Assembly: GCF_015831345.1 (NCBI RefSeq)
Contig: NZ_JADWYS010000001.1
Location: 1,622,118 to 1,686,117 of the forward strand
Source: Caenimonas aquaedulcis
GTDB taxonomy: Bacteria; Pseudomonadota; Gammaproteobacteria; Burkholderiales; Burkholderiaceae_C
Direction: 5' to 3'
DNA: 64,000 nucleotides
Below are positions 51,344-59,088 of the stretch, one piece after another. Positions within the stretch are counted from its first letter, which is position 1; the number at the start of each line of letters is the position of its first letter. A program made the position numbers and the translations under genes. The notes beneath the pieces were generated by a model. That model did not search any database and was not told where the DNA came from. It was given only the letters and a program-made list of their open reading frames with translations.

Positions 51344-52579
51344 TCAGTCGAACCGGGCCGGCGCATAAGGCGCCGGGTCCACGAAGGTCGGCCCGCCTTC
51401 CATCATTTCCGCGACGAGGCGGCCGGCGACCGGGCCCAGCGTGAATCCCTGGTGCGCGTGCCCGAAGTTGAACCAGAGGCCGGGATGCCGGGGCGCCGGG
51501 CCCATCACCGGACGCAGGTCGACCATGCAAGGGCGCGCGCCGCGCCAGGGCGTGGCCTCCACCCGCTCGCCCAGGCCGAAGAGGTCGCGCGCCAGCTTCT
51601 CCGCGCGCGCCAGCTGGACGGGCGTGGATGGCGCCTCGAGGTGGCCGAATTCCCCGCCGGTCGTGATCCGCGAGCCGCGCTGCATCGGGGAGACCATGTA
51701 CCCGCCATCCACATCGACCGTCGGCAAGGCGGGACCGGGGCCGTCGTAGTGGCAGTGGTACCCGCGGATGGGAATGAGCGGGAAGCGATAGCCGAGCCGC
51801 TTCGCATAGTCGGCCGACCAGGGCCCCATCGCGATCACCGCCTGTTCGGCCTCGATGCGGCCGGCGTCCGACTCGACACGCCAACCTTTGCCGGCTTGCT
51901 GCAATGTTTCCGCATCGCCGAGGACGACGCGGCCGCCATGGCGCGCAAGCAGGTCGGCGTAGCGGCCCACCAGGGCGCCCGGATCGTTCACCGTCCACGC
52001 GTCGAGCCAGTGGAGGGCGCCGGCGACCGGCAGCCGGAGGGCGGGCTCCAGCGCAGCGATCGCCGCGCTGTCTTCCAGCGAAAACCTCACGCCGTACTCC
52101 CGCGCGTATCGCTGCGCGCGTTTGAATTGACGCTCCATCGTTTCTGGCTTGCGGTAGACGTACCGGTAGCCTTCGCGCTTGATGAGGTCGTCGGCGCCCG
52201 ACATCGCGATGAGGGCGCCGTGCTCCGTGAGGCAGTGCTCGATGAGGCGAGAGTGGCTCTTCGCGACCGCCGCGTGCGGCGCGGGACGCGAGTTGGACCA
52301 GTAGCGCGCGAGGATCGGCACCATGCCCGGCAACGCGCCGCCGTGATAGCTGACCCTCGCCCCGATCTTGAATGCGGCGCGCAGCAGGATCCCCCAGTCT
52401 TGCGGGAACCCGGCGGGCTCGACGGCGTCACGCTGGATGACGCCCGCGTTGCCATAGGACGTTTCGCGGCCTGGGCTCTTGCGGTCCAGCAGGGTGACGG
52501 AGTGTCCGCGCAGTGCCAACTGCACCGCGGTGCAGGTCCCGGCGATGCCGGCGCCGATCACGACCACTTCCTTTTTCAT
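51344..52579 (-). CDS. FAD-dependent D-amino-acid dehydrogenase (DadA-like)
   Basis: This 411-residue flavoprotein starts MKKEVVVIGAGIAGTCTAVQLALRGHSVTLLDR, a classic FAD dinucleotide-binding fold. SYGNAGVIQRDAVEPAG follows, as in DadA. PIRGYHCHYDG and the C-terminal FNFGHAHQGFTLGPVAGRLVAEMM complete the DAO family pattern. It oxidises a D-amino or cyclic imino acid to the imine. I use the ATG at 52579 (AAGGAA five bases ahead) in preference to a further ATG that would add 16 residues. It converges on ridA and diverges from hydroxy-acid oxidase copy 2. Confidence 0.92.
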   Translation of the reverse strand: MKKEVVVIGAGIAGTCTAVQLALRGHSVTLLDRKSPGRETSYGNAGVIQRDAVEPAGFPQDWGILLRAAFKIGARVSYHGGALPGMVPILARYWSNSRPAPHAAVAKSHSRLIEHCLTEHGALIAMSGADDLIKREGYRYVYRKPETMERQFKRAQRYAREYGVRFSLEDSAAIAALEPALRLPVAGALHWLDAWTVNDPGALVGRYADLLARHGGRVVLGDAETLQQAGKGWRVESDAGRIEAEQAVIAMGPWSADYAKRLGYRFPLIPIRGYHCHYDGPGPALPTVDVDGGYMVSPMQRGSRITTGGEFGHLEAPSTPVQLARAEKLARDLFGLGERVEATPWRGARPCMVDLRPVMGPAPRHPGLWFNFGHAHQGFTLGPVAGRLVAEMMEGGPTFVDPAPYAPARFD

Positions 52580-52613
52580 GCGCGTTCCTTCGTCGTTTCG
52601 CATACACTCAATT

Positions 52614-52630
52614 ATATTGTACTTCAATAT
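52614..52630. promoter_or_regulatory. Putative operator, site B (ATATTG-N5-CAATAT)
   Basis: A perfect inverted repeat, ATATTG-TACTT-CAATAT, lies in the 74-base divergent region between the DadA-like and hydroxy-acid oxidase copy 2 genes. It overlaps a perfect minus-strand -10 box TATAAT (plus-strand 52611-52616), so binding would block transcription of the DadA-like gene. Confidence 0.65.
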
Positions 52631-52653
52631 CTAATATCTTTAAAATCCCAGCC

Positions 52654-53796
52654 ATGACTCCACTCAACGTCGAAGAATTTCGCGCCCTGGCCAAGCGACG
52701 CCTTCCCAGGGGGATGTTCGAATATGTCGACCGGGGCACGGAGGACGAGGTGGGCATGCGAGCCGTCCGCAACGGCCTGGAGGACGCCAAGCTCCGCCCG
52801 CAGGTCCTGGTGGATGTGTCGGCGCCCGACCTGTCGACAGTGGTCCTGGACGACACCTTGCAGATGCCGGTGATCGTCGCGCCCACCGGCGGCGCGGGCA
52901 TGCTCTGGCACGACGGCGAGGTGCAGCTGGCACGCGCGGCGCGTCATGCCGGCATTCCCTTCTGCGTGGCGACGCAGTCGATCACCTCGATGGAGGAGAT
53001 CGCCGATCGCGCGCGCGGCGCCAACCTCTGGTTCCAGCTCTATCTCTTCGAAGACCGCGAGATCGCCTGGCAGCTGCTCGCGCGCGCGAAGGCACTGGGC
53101 ATCCGCAACCTGCTGTTCACGGTGGACACCCAGCGTCACCCGAAGAAGGAATGGATCAACCGCAGCGGATTCAGGGTCCCGATCCGGCCGTCCCTCGTCG
53201 GTGCCATGGACCTGCTTGCGCATCCGCGGTGGACACTCGACGTCCTCGCGCGCTATCTGCTCACGACCGGCATCCCCTGTTTCGCGCACTATCCGCCCGA
53301 ATTCCACACGCCGATCACGCGCGTCACCAAGCAAGTGAACGTCAGGCTGGCGCGCAAGCTCACCTGGGACGACTTCGAGCAGGTGCGCAATCGCTGGGAC
53401 GGCAACCTGGTCGTGAAGGGCGTGATGAAACGCCAGGATGCGGAGCGGGCCGCGGCGCTCGGCGCGGACGGCATCGTGGTCTCCTGCCATGGCGGGCGCA
53501 ACATGGACGCGTCGCCGCCGGCGCTGCAGGTGCTGCCCGAGATTGCGGATGCCGTGGGCGGCAAGCTCACCGTCCTGGCCGACAGCGGCATCCGACGCGG
53601 CAGCCACATCGCCAAGTTCCTGGCCGCCGGCGCGCGCGCCGTCCTGGTGGGGCGCGCGCCGCTCTACGGGGTCGCGGCGGCGGGTGAACACGGCGCGCGC
53701 GCCGTATTGGAGATCCTGCGCGACGAACTCGACAACTGCATGGCCTTCACGGGGCAATCGCAGGCGAGCGCGATCTCGCGCGACGTCCTCGTGTAA
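52654..53796 (+). CDS. FMN-dependent alpha-hydroxy-acid oxidase/dehydrogenase, copy 2
   Basis: This 380-residue protein is a close paralogue of copy 1; I count 47 identical residues in the first 60. The tyrosine-containing FEYVDRGTEDE, the HIS/ARG site SCHGGRNMD and the FMN loop DSGIRRGSHIAKFLAAG are all intact. Start is ATG 52654. It diverges from the DadA-like gene with operator site B between them, and converges on the DapA-like gene with a 7-base gap. Duplication with separate promoters suggests two related hydroxy acids. Confidence 0.93.
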   Translation: MTPLNVEEFRALAKRRLPRGMFEYVDRGTEDEVGMRAVRNGLEDAKLRPQVLVDVSAPDLSTVVLDDTLQMPVIVAPTGGAGMLWHDGEVQLARAARHAGIPFCVATQSITSMEEIADRARGANLWFQLYLFEDREIAWQLLARAKALGIRNLLFTVDTQRHPKKEWINRSGFRVPIRPSLVGAMDLLAHPRWTLDVLARYLLTTGIPCFAHYPPEFHTPITRVTKQVNVRLARKLTWDDFEQVRNRWDGNLVVKGVMKRQDAERAAALGADGIVVSCHGGRNMDASPPALQVLPEIADAVGGKLTVLADSGIRRGSHIAKFLAAGARAVLVGRAPLYGVAAAGEHGARAVLEILRDELDNCMAFTGQSQASAISRDVLV

Positions 53797-53803
53797 CCCG
53801 CGT

Positions 53804-54718
53804 TCAGGCGAGCGCCGCTTCGTCCTTCAGCCGTGCCGAGAGTTCGCCGTGCAGGCTGCTGCGCAGTTCCGCGCCCGGTGGCAACAGGGGCGCCATCACG
53901 TGCGGCGCCTTCACGCCGACCAGCTCCCACACCGACTTGAGCGGGCCGGGGTTGGTTTCGGCAAAGGCGAGGTCCATGAGCGGGATCAGCCTGCGGTGCA
54001 TCTGCAGCGCCTCGTCCGAGCGGCCCGCCTTCGCGGCTGCGTAGATCGCGCTCCAGGTCCGCGGCAGCACGCTTGCCGTGACGATGATCCCCGCCTTCGC
54101 GCCCGCCGCCATGTGCAGCGGAAACAGCGTGTCTTCCCCGCTCATCACCGTGAAATCCGAGGACACGCCGGCCACCACCTTGAGGAAGTGGTACATGTCC
54201 GTGTTGCAGGCCTTCATGCCGATGATGTTCTCGTGGCGCGACAGCTCGTGCAGCACCTCGGGCTGGATGGCGATGCGGGTGCGGTAGGGAATCTCGTAGA
54301 TGACGACCGGCAGCGGCGAGGCGTCGGCAAAGCGCACGAAGTAGTCGCGTATGCCCTTTTGCGTCGGCGTGGTGTAGTAGGGCGTGAGCAGCATCAGCGC
54401 GTCCGCGCCGGCACCGGCGAACGCCCTGCCCGAATCGAACGCATCGTGGTAGCCGGGGTCGAGGATGCCGGCGATGACGGGAACGCGTCCATCCACGGCC
54501 GCGGCCGTGGTGGCGATCATGCGCACGCGCTGCGCCTGCGAGAGCGAGCAGTATTCGCCGGTGCCGCCCAGCGGCACGATGCCGCTGACGCCGCCCTTCA
54601 ACAGGTAGTCCACCTGCGCCCGAGCTGCCGCGTCGTTGACGAGGTCGTCCGACGTGGTCGGTGTGGGAACGGCGGGCATGATGCCTCTCAGGGCGCCGGC
54701 GGTGAGTGTTTGTTTCAT
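53804..54718 (-). CDS. Dihydrodipicolinate synthase/N-acetylneuraminate lyase family protein
   Basis: This 304-residue class I aldolase-type barrel keeps the Schiff-base lysine (IIGMKACNTD), the catalytic tyrosine (VIYEIPYRT) and the GTGE loop (LGGTGEYCSLS). Family members include DapA, KDG aldolase and the deaminase that opens the pyrroline ring of hydroxyproline intermediates. True DapA is unlikely in this catabolic setting. It lies 7 bases before the GlcD-like gene in leftward order and next to DadA- and OCD-like genes, which favours an amino-acid-derived substrate. Confidence 0.9.
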   Translation of the reverse strand: MKQTLTAGALRGIMPAVPTPTTSDDLVNDAAARAQVDYLLKGGVSGIVPLGGTGEYCSLSQAQRVRMIATTAAAVDGRVPVIAGILDPGYHDAFDSGRAFAGAGADALMLLTPYYTTPTQKGIRDYFVRFADASPLPVVIYEIPYRTRIAIQPEVLHELSRHENIIGMKACNTDMYHFLKVVAGVSSDFTVMSGEDTLFPLHMAAGAKAGIIVTASVLPRTWSAIYAAAKAGRSDEALQMHRRLIPLMDLAFAETNPGPLKSVWELVGVKAPHVMAPLLPPGAELRSSLHGELSARLKDEAALA

Positions 54719-54725
54719 GGGTCGG

Positions 54726-56153
54726 TCAACGTGGATGTGAAGGCAGCAATCGCCCCGGGTTGAAGAGGTTGTGCGGGTCCACCAGCTGCTTGATGCGCCG
54801 CATCAGGTCCAGCTCGACGTCGGCCTTGAATTCGGCCATGTCCCCGGTCAGCGCCTGGCCGATGCCGTGCTCGGCGCTGAAGGTGCCGCCGAGCTCGTGC
54901 GCCACCTGGTTGACCGCGTGCTTGATGCGGGAGGCCATCGCATGCGGATCGGCCCATGATTCCCACTGCGCGAAACTGGCCTGCGGGATGAAGTGGACAT
55001 TGCCGTCGCCCAGGTGCGCGACGATGATGATGGGCGCACCCGGCAGCACGGCATGCGCCGCGGCCGTCGCGCGCTCGATGAAGGCGGGAACCGCCGACAC
55101 GGGCACGGCCGGGTCGGTGGCGATGCCCATGCCCGCTTTCTTGTTGCCTTCGGTGACGCTATGGCGCACCTGCCACCAGGCATCGCGCTGGGCGCGGTTG
55201 GTCGCCACCGCCACGTCGAGGATGAGGCCGGCTTCCAGGCCGCGTCGCAGCACTTCCTGCAAAGCCTCGCCCAGCGCGTCCTCGCCACCGGTGTCGGCCA
55301 GCTCGACCAGCACGTGCCAAGGATGCGTCGCCGCCAGCGGCGCCCGCCGGTTCTCGACATGCGCCAGAACGATGTCCAGCTGGAGCGCGTTCATCATTTC
55401 ATACGCACCGAGCACACCGCCCACGCGTTGCTGGAACAGGCCCAGCACGTCCAGGGCCGCCTGCGGCGTGGGCACGGCCATCCAGGCGTTGGCATAGGCG
55501 GTGGTGAGCGGGTGCAGCTTCAGCGTGGCCCCGGTGATGACGCCCAGGGTCCCTTCGGAGCCGACGAACAGGTGCTTCAGGTCCAGGCCGGTGTTGTTCT
55601 TGCGCAAGCCGTTGAGCCCGCTCCAGATGCGCCCGTCGGGCAGCACCACCTCCAGCCCCAGGATGTTGTCGCGCGTGTTGCCGTAGCGCAGCACGCCCGT
55701 GCCGCCCGCATTGGTGGCGATGTTGCCCCCGATCTGGCAGGACCCTTCGGCGCCGAGGCTCACGCCATACTGCCGGCCCTGTTCGGCCGCCGCGTCCTGG
55801 ACGGCGGCCAGCACGCATCCGGCATCGACCGTCATCGAGTTGTTGGCCAGGTCGACCGAGCGGATGCGGCGCATCCGCTGCAGGCTGAGGACGACCCAGC
55901 CCTCGTCTCCCTTCCCGGGCACCGCGCCTTCGCACAGGCTGGTGTTGCCGCCCTGGGGCACCAGCGGCACCCGGGCTTCGGCGCAGGCGCGCACGACCTG
56001 CGCGACCTGCCCGGTGTTCGAGGGCAGCACGACGCACGCGGCGTTGCCCCGGTAGCGACCGCGCCAATCCTCGGCGTAGGGAGCCATGGCGGCGGCTTCG
56101 GTGAGCACGGCCGCGTCGCCGAGCAGCGACCTGAATTGCGGGATCAGTGACAT
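54726..56153 (-). CDS. FAD-binding 2-hydroxy-acid oxidase/dehydrogenase (GlcD/D-2-hydroxyglutarate dehydrogenase-like)
   Basis: This 475-residue flavoprotein has the FAD_binding_4 domain at about 35-215 (VPLVPQGGNTSLCEGAV, GSCQIGGNIATNAGGTGVLRYGNTRDNILGLE). A FAD-linked oxidase C-terminal domain follows (IIIVAHLGDGNVHF, FSAEHGIGQALTGDM). It oxidises a D-2-hydroxy acid; the AHLGDGNxH metal motif is kept. Start is ATG 56153. It lies 11 bases after the OCD-like gene, in the same leftward run as the DapA-like gene. Confidence 0.92.
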   Translation of the reverse strand: MSLIPQFRSLLGDAAVLTEAAAMAPYAEDWRGRYRGNAACVVLPSNTGQVAQVVRACAEARVPLVPQGGNTSLCEGAVPGKGDEGWVVLSLQRMRRIRSVDLANNSMTVDAGCVLAAVQDAAAEQGRQYGVSLGAEGSCQIGGNIATNAGGTGVLRYGNTRDNILGLEVVLPDGRIWSGLNGLRKNNTGLDLKHLFVGSEGTLGVITGATLKLHPLTTAYANAWMAVPTPQAALDVLGLFQQRVGGVLGAYEMMNALQLDIVLAHVENRRAPLAATHPWHVLVELADTGGEDALGEALQEVLRRGLEAGLILDVAVATNRAQRDAWWQVRHSVTEGNKKAGMGIATDPAVPVSAVPAFIERATAAAHAVLPGAPIIIVAHLGDGNVHFIPQASFAQWESWADPHAMASRIKHAVNQVAHELGGTFSAEHGIGQALTGDMAEFKADVELDLMRRIKQLVDPHNLFNPGRLLPSHPR

Positions 56154-56164
56154 GGCCGCGTCCC

Positions 56165-57136
56165 TCAATTGGCCAGCCTCGTGCCGATGCCCGTGTTTAT
56201 CGCGCGCTCGTAGATGAGCGTGGCGATCGCGAGGTCCGCGACAGCGGAACCGCTGCTGAACAGCATGGCCCGCTGCCGCGAGTCGACGCGCCCGGGATGG
56301 CCCTTGCCGACGAGGTCGGACAGCGTCGCATCGGCGTGGTCCAGCTCGGGGATGAAATTGCCGGGCTTGGCGTAATGCTTCATCGCTTCGTCGTCGACCA
56401 CCGTGAGCTCGAGGTCCCGCAGGCCCTCGTGCTTCCAGGAGCGCGCCACGTCGATCGCGGCCACGAAGGCGCCGGGGCGGATCCAGGCGGCTTCGATGAA
56501 GGGCTCGAAATCGGGCCCCAGCGGCACGGTGGTGATCACGATGTCGCTTTGCTGCAGCACGTCCCGTGCGCCGGTGACGCGTGCTTCGAAGCCGAGTGCG
56601 CGCGCGCTGTCGGCCAGGCGCTCGCCACTGGCCGCCGTCTTGCTGTGGATGTGGACGGTTCGCAGCGAGGGCAGCAACTCCTTGAGCGCAAGAAGATGGC
56701 TGTGGGCCTGCACACCCGCGCCCACGAAGCCGATGCTCGCACTGTCCTTGCGTGCGAGGTATTGCGCCGCGACCGCCGTCATGCCCGCGGTGCGCAAGGC
56801 CGTCGCGCGGCGGCCGTCCATCAGGCAGAGCAGCCGTCCGCTGGCGGCATCCGACAGGAGGATGCTCGCGTTGATGTTGACGTCCGCAGCGCCGCCGGGC
56901 GGCACCATGCCCACCCATTTGAGCGCCGCGAAGCCGCCCTGCGTGTCCACGGCGATCAGGCTCTGGAACGCATGGCCCGGCCCGATGAACATCGAGGTCT
57001 TGGGCTCGGTGCGCAGCAGGCCCCGGCTATGCGCGAGGAACGCCTTGTCGATCGCGCCCCGCACGCCGGCCAGGCCGAGGTCCAGGCGGCCGATGTCGGC
57101 ATCGGTCAGGTGGAGCAGCGTCGCGTCGGTCGACAT
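56165..57136 (-). CDS. Ornithine cyclodeaminase/mu-crystallin family protein
   Basis: This 323-residue protein has the OCD-family NAD(P) fold (SIGFVGAGVQAHSHLLALKEL) and DGRRATALRTAGMTAVAAQYL ahead of it. The family contains ornithine cyclodeaminases, delta-1-pyrroline-2-carboxylate reductases and alanine dehydrogenases. Near a DadA-like and a DapA-like gene, the reductase role is the more likely. I use the ATG at 57136, and the frame to 57241 adds non-family sequence. It is divergent from Bug copy 3 across operator site C. Confidence 0.9.
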   Translation of the reverse strand: MSTDATLLHLTDADIGRLDLGLAGVRGAIDKAFLAHSRGLLRTEPKTSMFIGPGHAFQSLIAVDTQGGFAALKWVGMVPPGGAADVNINASILLSDAASGRLLCLMDGRRATALRTAGMTAVAAQYLARKDSASIGFVGAGVQAHSHLLALKELLPSLRTVHIHSKTAASGERLADSARALGFEARVTGARDVLQQSDIVITTVPLGPDFEPFIEAAWIRPGAFVAAIDVARSWKHEGLRDLELTVVDDEAMKHYAKPGNFIPELDHADATLSDLVGKGHPGRVDSRQRAMLFSSGSAVADLAIATLIYERAINTGIGTRLAN

Positions 57137-57144
57137 GGAAGAAG

Positions 57145-57159
57145 TATTGAATTGCAATA
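57145..57159. promoter_or_regulatory. Putative operator, site C (TATTG-N5-CAATA), with a rightward promoter
   Basis: A perfect inverted repeat, TATTG-AATTG-CAATA, sits 8 bases from the OCD-like gene start and 75 bases before the Bug receptor gene. A candidate rightward promoter TTGCAA (57152-57157), 17 bases, TAGTAT (57175-57180) has its -35 box inside the right arm, so a bound protein would control the Bug gene directly. Confidence 0.65.
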
Positions 57160-57234
57160 AGAAAAAGTTGAATGTAGTATACGTGCACCCCCCCGATTGC
57201 GCAAGGCAACGGGGCCACCTTCCCGGAAATCGAA

Positions 57235-58218
57235 ATGACACTGCGCTTCAACCGACGTTCATTCAACCTCGCTGCCGCCTCGCTGGCGGCCACATCGCTG
57301 GCCAGCCGCGCCCTCGCGCAGTCCGGCGCCTATCCCAGCAAGACCATCCGCATCGTCGTTCCCTTCCCCGCGGGCGGCGGCACCGATGCGGCGGGCCGCC
57401 AGATGGCCCAGCGCATCGGGGACCGGCTCAAGGCGACCGCGATCGTCGAGAACCGCCCCGGTGCGGGCGGGGGCCTGGGCACCCTCACGGTGGCGCGCTC
57501 GGATCCCGACGGCTACACGCTCGTGGTGGGCGGCGTGGGCACGCTCTTCACCGCCAAGGCCTTGTTTCCGGAACTGAAGCTCGATCCGATGAAGGAGCTC
57601 ACGCCGGTCGCCCTGCTCACCAGCACACCGCTTGCGCTCGTGGTGCCCGCCAACTCCCCCTTCACCTCGGTCGCGCAACTCGTGGAGGCGGCCCGGACAC
57701 GGAAAGACGGCCTGTTCTTCGGCTCGGGCGGCGCCGGCCCGTCGCAGCTGGCCGTCGAGATGTTCGCGGACATGGGCAAGCTCCAGCTGCAGCACGTGCC
57801 CTACAAGGGCAGCGCACCCGCCCTCCAGGACCTCGCGGCGGGCCGCATCGATTTCATGATGGACATCCTCTCGTCGGTCTCCAGCCTGATCAAGGCAGGG
57901 CGCCTGCGCCTCCTGGCCGTCTCCACGCCCCGGCGCGTGCCGCAGTACCCGGATGTGCCCACGGTCGCCGAGACGCCGGGCTTCGCCGGTTTCGAGGCGT
58001 TGACCTGGACGGGCTTGTTCGCCCCCCGGGCCACCGACCCGAAAATCATCCAGCAGCTGTCCAGTGCGCTGAACGACAAGACCGACGAAGCCGCCTTCAA
58101 GGCGCAGGTGGAGGCGAGCGGCGCCTACTTCACGCCCATGACGGCGCCGCAGTTCGACGCCTTCGTCAAGTCGGAGCACAAACGCTGGGGCCCCGTCATC
58201 GAGAAAGCGGTGAAGTGA
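57235..58218 (+). CDS. Bug-family solute receptor, copy 3
   Basis: This 327-residue periplasmic receptor has a leader (RRSFNLAAASLAATSLASRALAQ) with an RRSFNL twin-arginine-like motif. The Bug core reads YPSKTIRIVVPFPAGGGTDAAGRQMAQ, ENRPGAGGGLGT, LQHVPYKGSAPALQDLAAGRIDFMMD. No TctAB genes are in view. Its promoter overlaps operator site C. It converges on the IclR gene with one base between the stop codons, an arrangement that pairs a receptor with its likely regulator. Confidence 0.93.
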   Translation: MTLRFNRRSFNLAAASLAATSLASRALAQSGAYPSKTIRIVVPFPAGGGTDAAGRQMAQRIGDRLKATAIVENRPGAGGGLGTLTVARSDPDGYTLVVGGVGTLFTAKALFPELKLDPMKELTPVALLTSTPLALVVPANSPFTSVAQLVEAARTRKDGLFFGSGGAGPSQLAVEMFADMGKLQLQHVPYKGSAPALQDLAAGRIDFMMDILSSVSSLIKAGRLRLLAVSTPRRVPQYPDVPTVAETPGFAGFEALTWTGLFAPRATDPKIIQQLSSALNDKTDEAAFKAQVEASGAYFTPMTAPQFDAFVKSEHKRWGPVIEKAVK

Positions 58219-58219
58219 C

Positions 58220-59014
58220 TCAGACCAGGATCGACTTGGCCGCGGCGGACACCACCTTGGCGAACTTGGCCTCGGCTTCCTTGGCCGTGTAGCGGTCGAT
58301 GGACACCGACAGCGACAAGCCCCCCTGCACCAGCCCGCTGCGCGACATGATCGGCGCGCCCAGCGAGATGTCGTTGACGAAGTAGTCGCCGACGCTCAGG
58401 GCATAGCCCTTGGCGTTCGCGGTCCTGAGCCGCTCCATGATCTTCGCGGGCTCGTAGACGGTCCGGGGCGTGAGCGGCTTCAGGTCGCTCGCCTTGAGCA
58501 GGCGCTTGATCTCCGCATCCGGCAGCATCGACATCATCGCCAGGCCGCTGGCCGTCGCATAGGCCGGCAGCCGCGTCCCGATGATCACGCCGGTGGACAG
58601 CAGGTTGCTGCCGACCATCCGCGAGACGAACACCACTTCCGGACCGTCCATGACGGTGAGGTTGACCGTTTCGCCCGTTTCGCCATTGAGGTGAATCAGG
58701 TAGGGCATGGCCGAGGCGATCAGCGGATTGCTCGACAGGTAGATGTGCGCGAGGTCCAGCATCTTTACCGTCACGCCGAGCGTCTTGGTCACCGGGTCCT
58801 TGTCCAGGTAGCCCATGACCAGCAGCGTGTGCGTGAAGCGCTGCGCCGTGCTCTTGTCGATGCCCAGCTTCTCGACGATCTGCGTCAAGGTCAGGCGCGG
58901 TTCGGTGCGGCTGAAGGCCGTCAGGACACGGAACGCCTTCTGGACCGAATTGACCATCAGGGGGCTGTCTGCCGCCTCGCGCTGTGGTGGTGCCTTCTGG
59001 ATCATGGGCGGCAT
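58220..59014 (-). CDS. IclR-family transcriptional regulator
   Basis: This 264-residue regulator has an N-terminal winged helix (VNSVQKAFRVLTAFSRTEPRLTLTQIVEKLGIDKSTAQRFTHTLLVMGY, about 21-70) and a C-terminal IclR effector domain with ATASGLAMMSMLPD and SVGDYFVNDISLGAPI. IclR proteins usually bind short palindromes and respond to a carboxylate or related catabolite. The ATG at 59014 or the one at 59005 could be the start. Half-sites like those of operators A-C lie just upstream (TATTG at 59015-59019, ATTGCACTAC at 59055-59064), consistent with autoregulation. Confidence 0.93.
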   Translation of the reverse strand: MPPMIQKAPPQREAADSPLMVNSVQKAFRVLTAFSRTEPRLTLTQIVEKLGIDKSTAQRFTHTLLVMGYLDKDPVTKTLGVTVKMLDLAHIYLSSNPLIASAMPYLIHLNGETGETVNLTVMDGPEVVFVSRMVGSNLLSTGVIIGTRLPAYATASGLAMMSMLPDAEIKRLLKASDLKPLTPRTVYEPAKIMERLRTANAKGYALSVGDYFVNDISLGAPIMSRSGLVQGGLSLSVSIDRYTAKEAEAKFAKVVSAAAKSILV

Positions 59015-59088
59015 TATTGCATCACCACGATTGCATGCCGTGTCGCAGATGCGCATTGCACTACCTGACGGCGTGCACCTGCCATACG

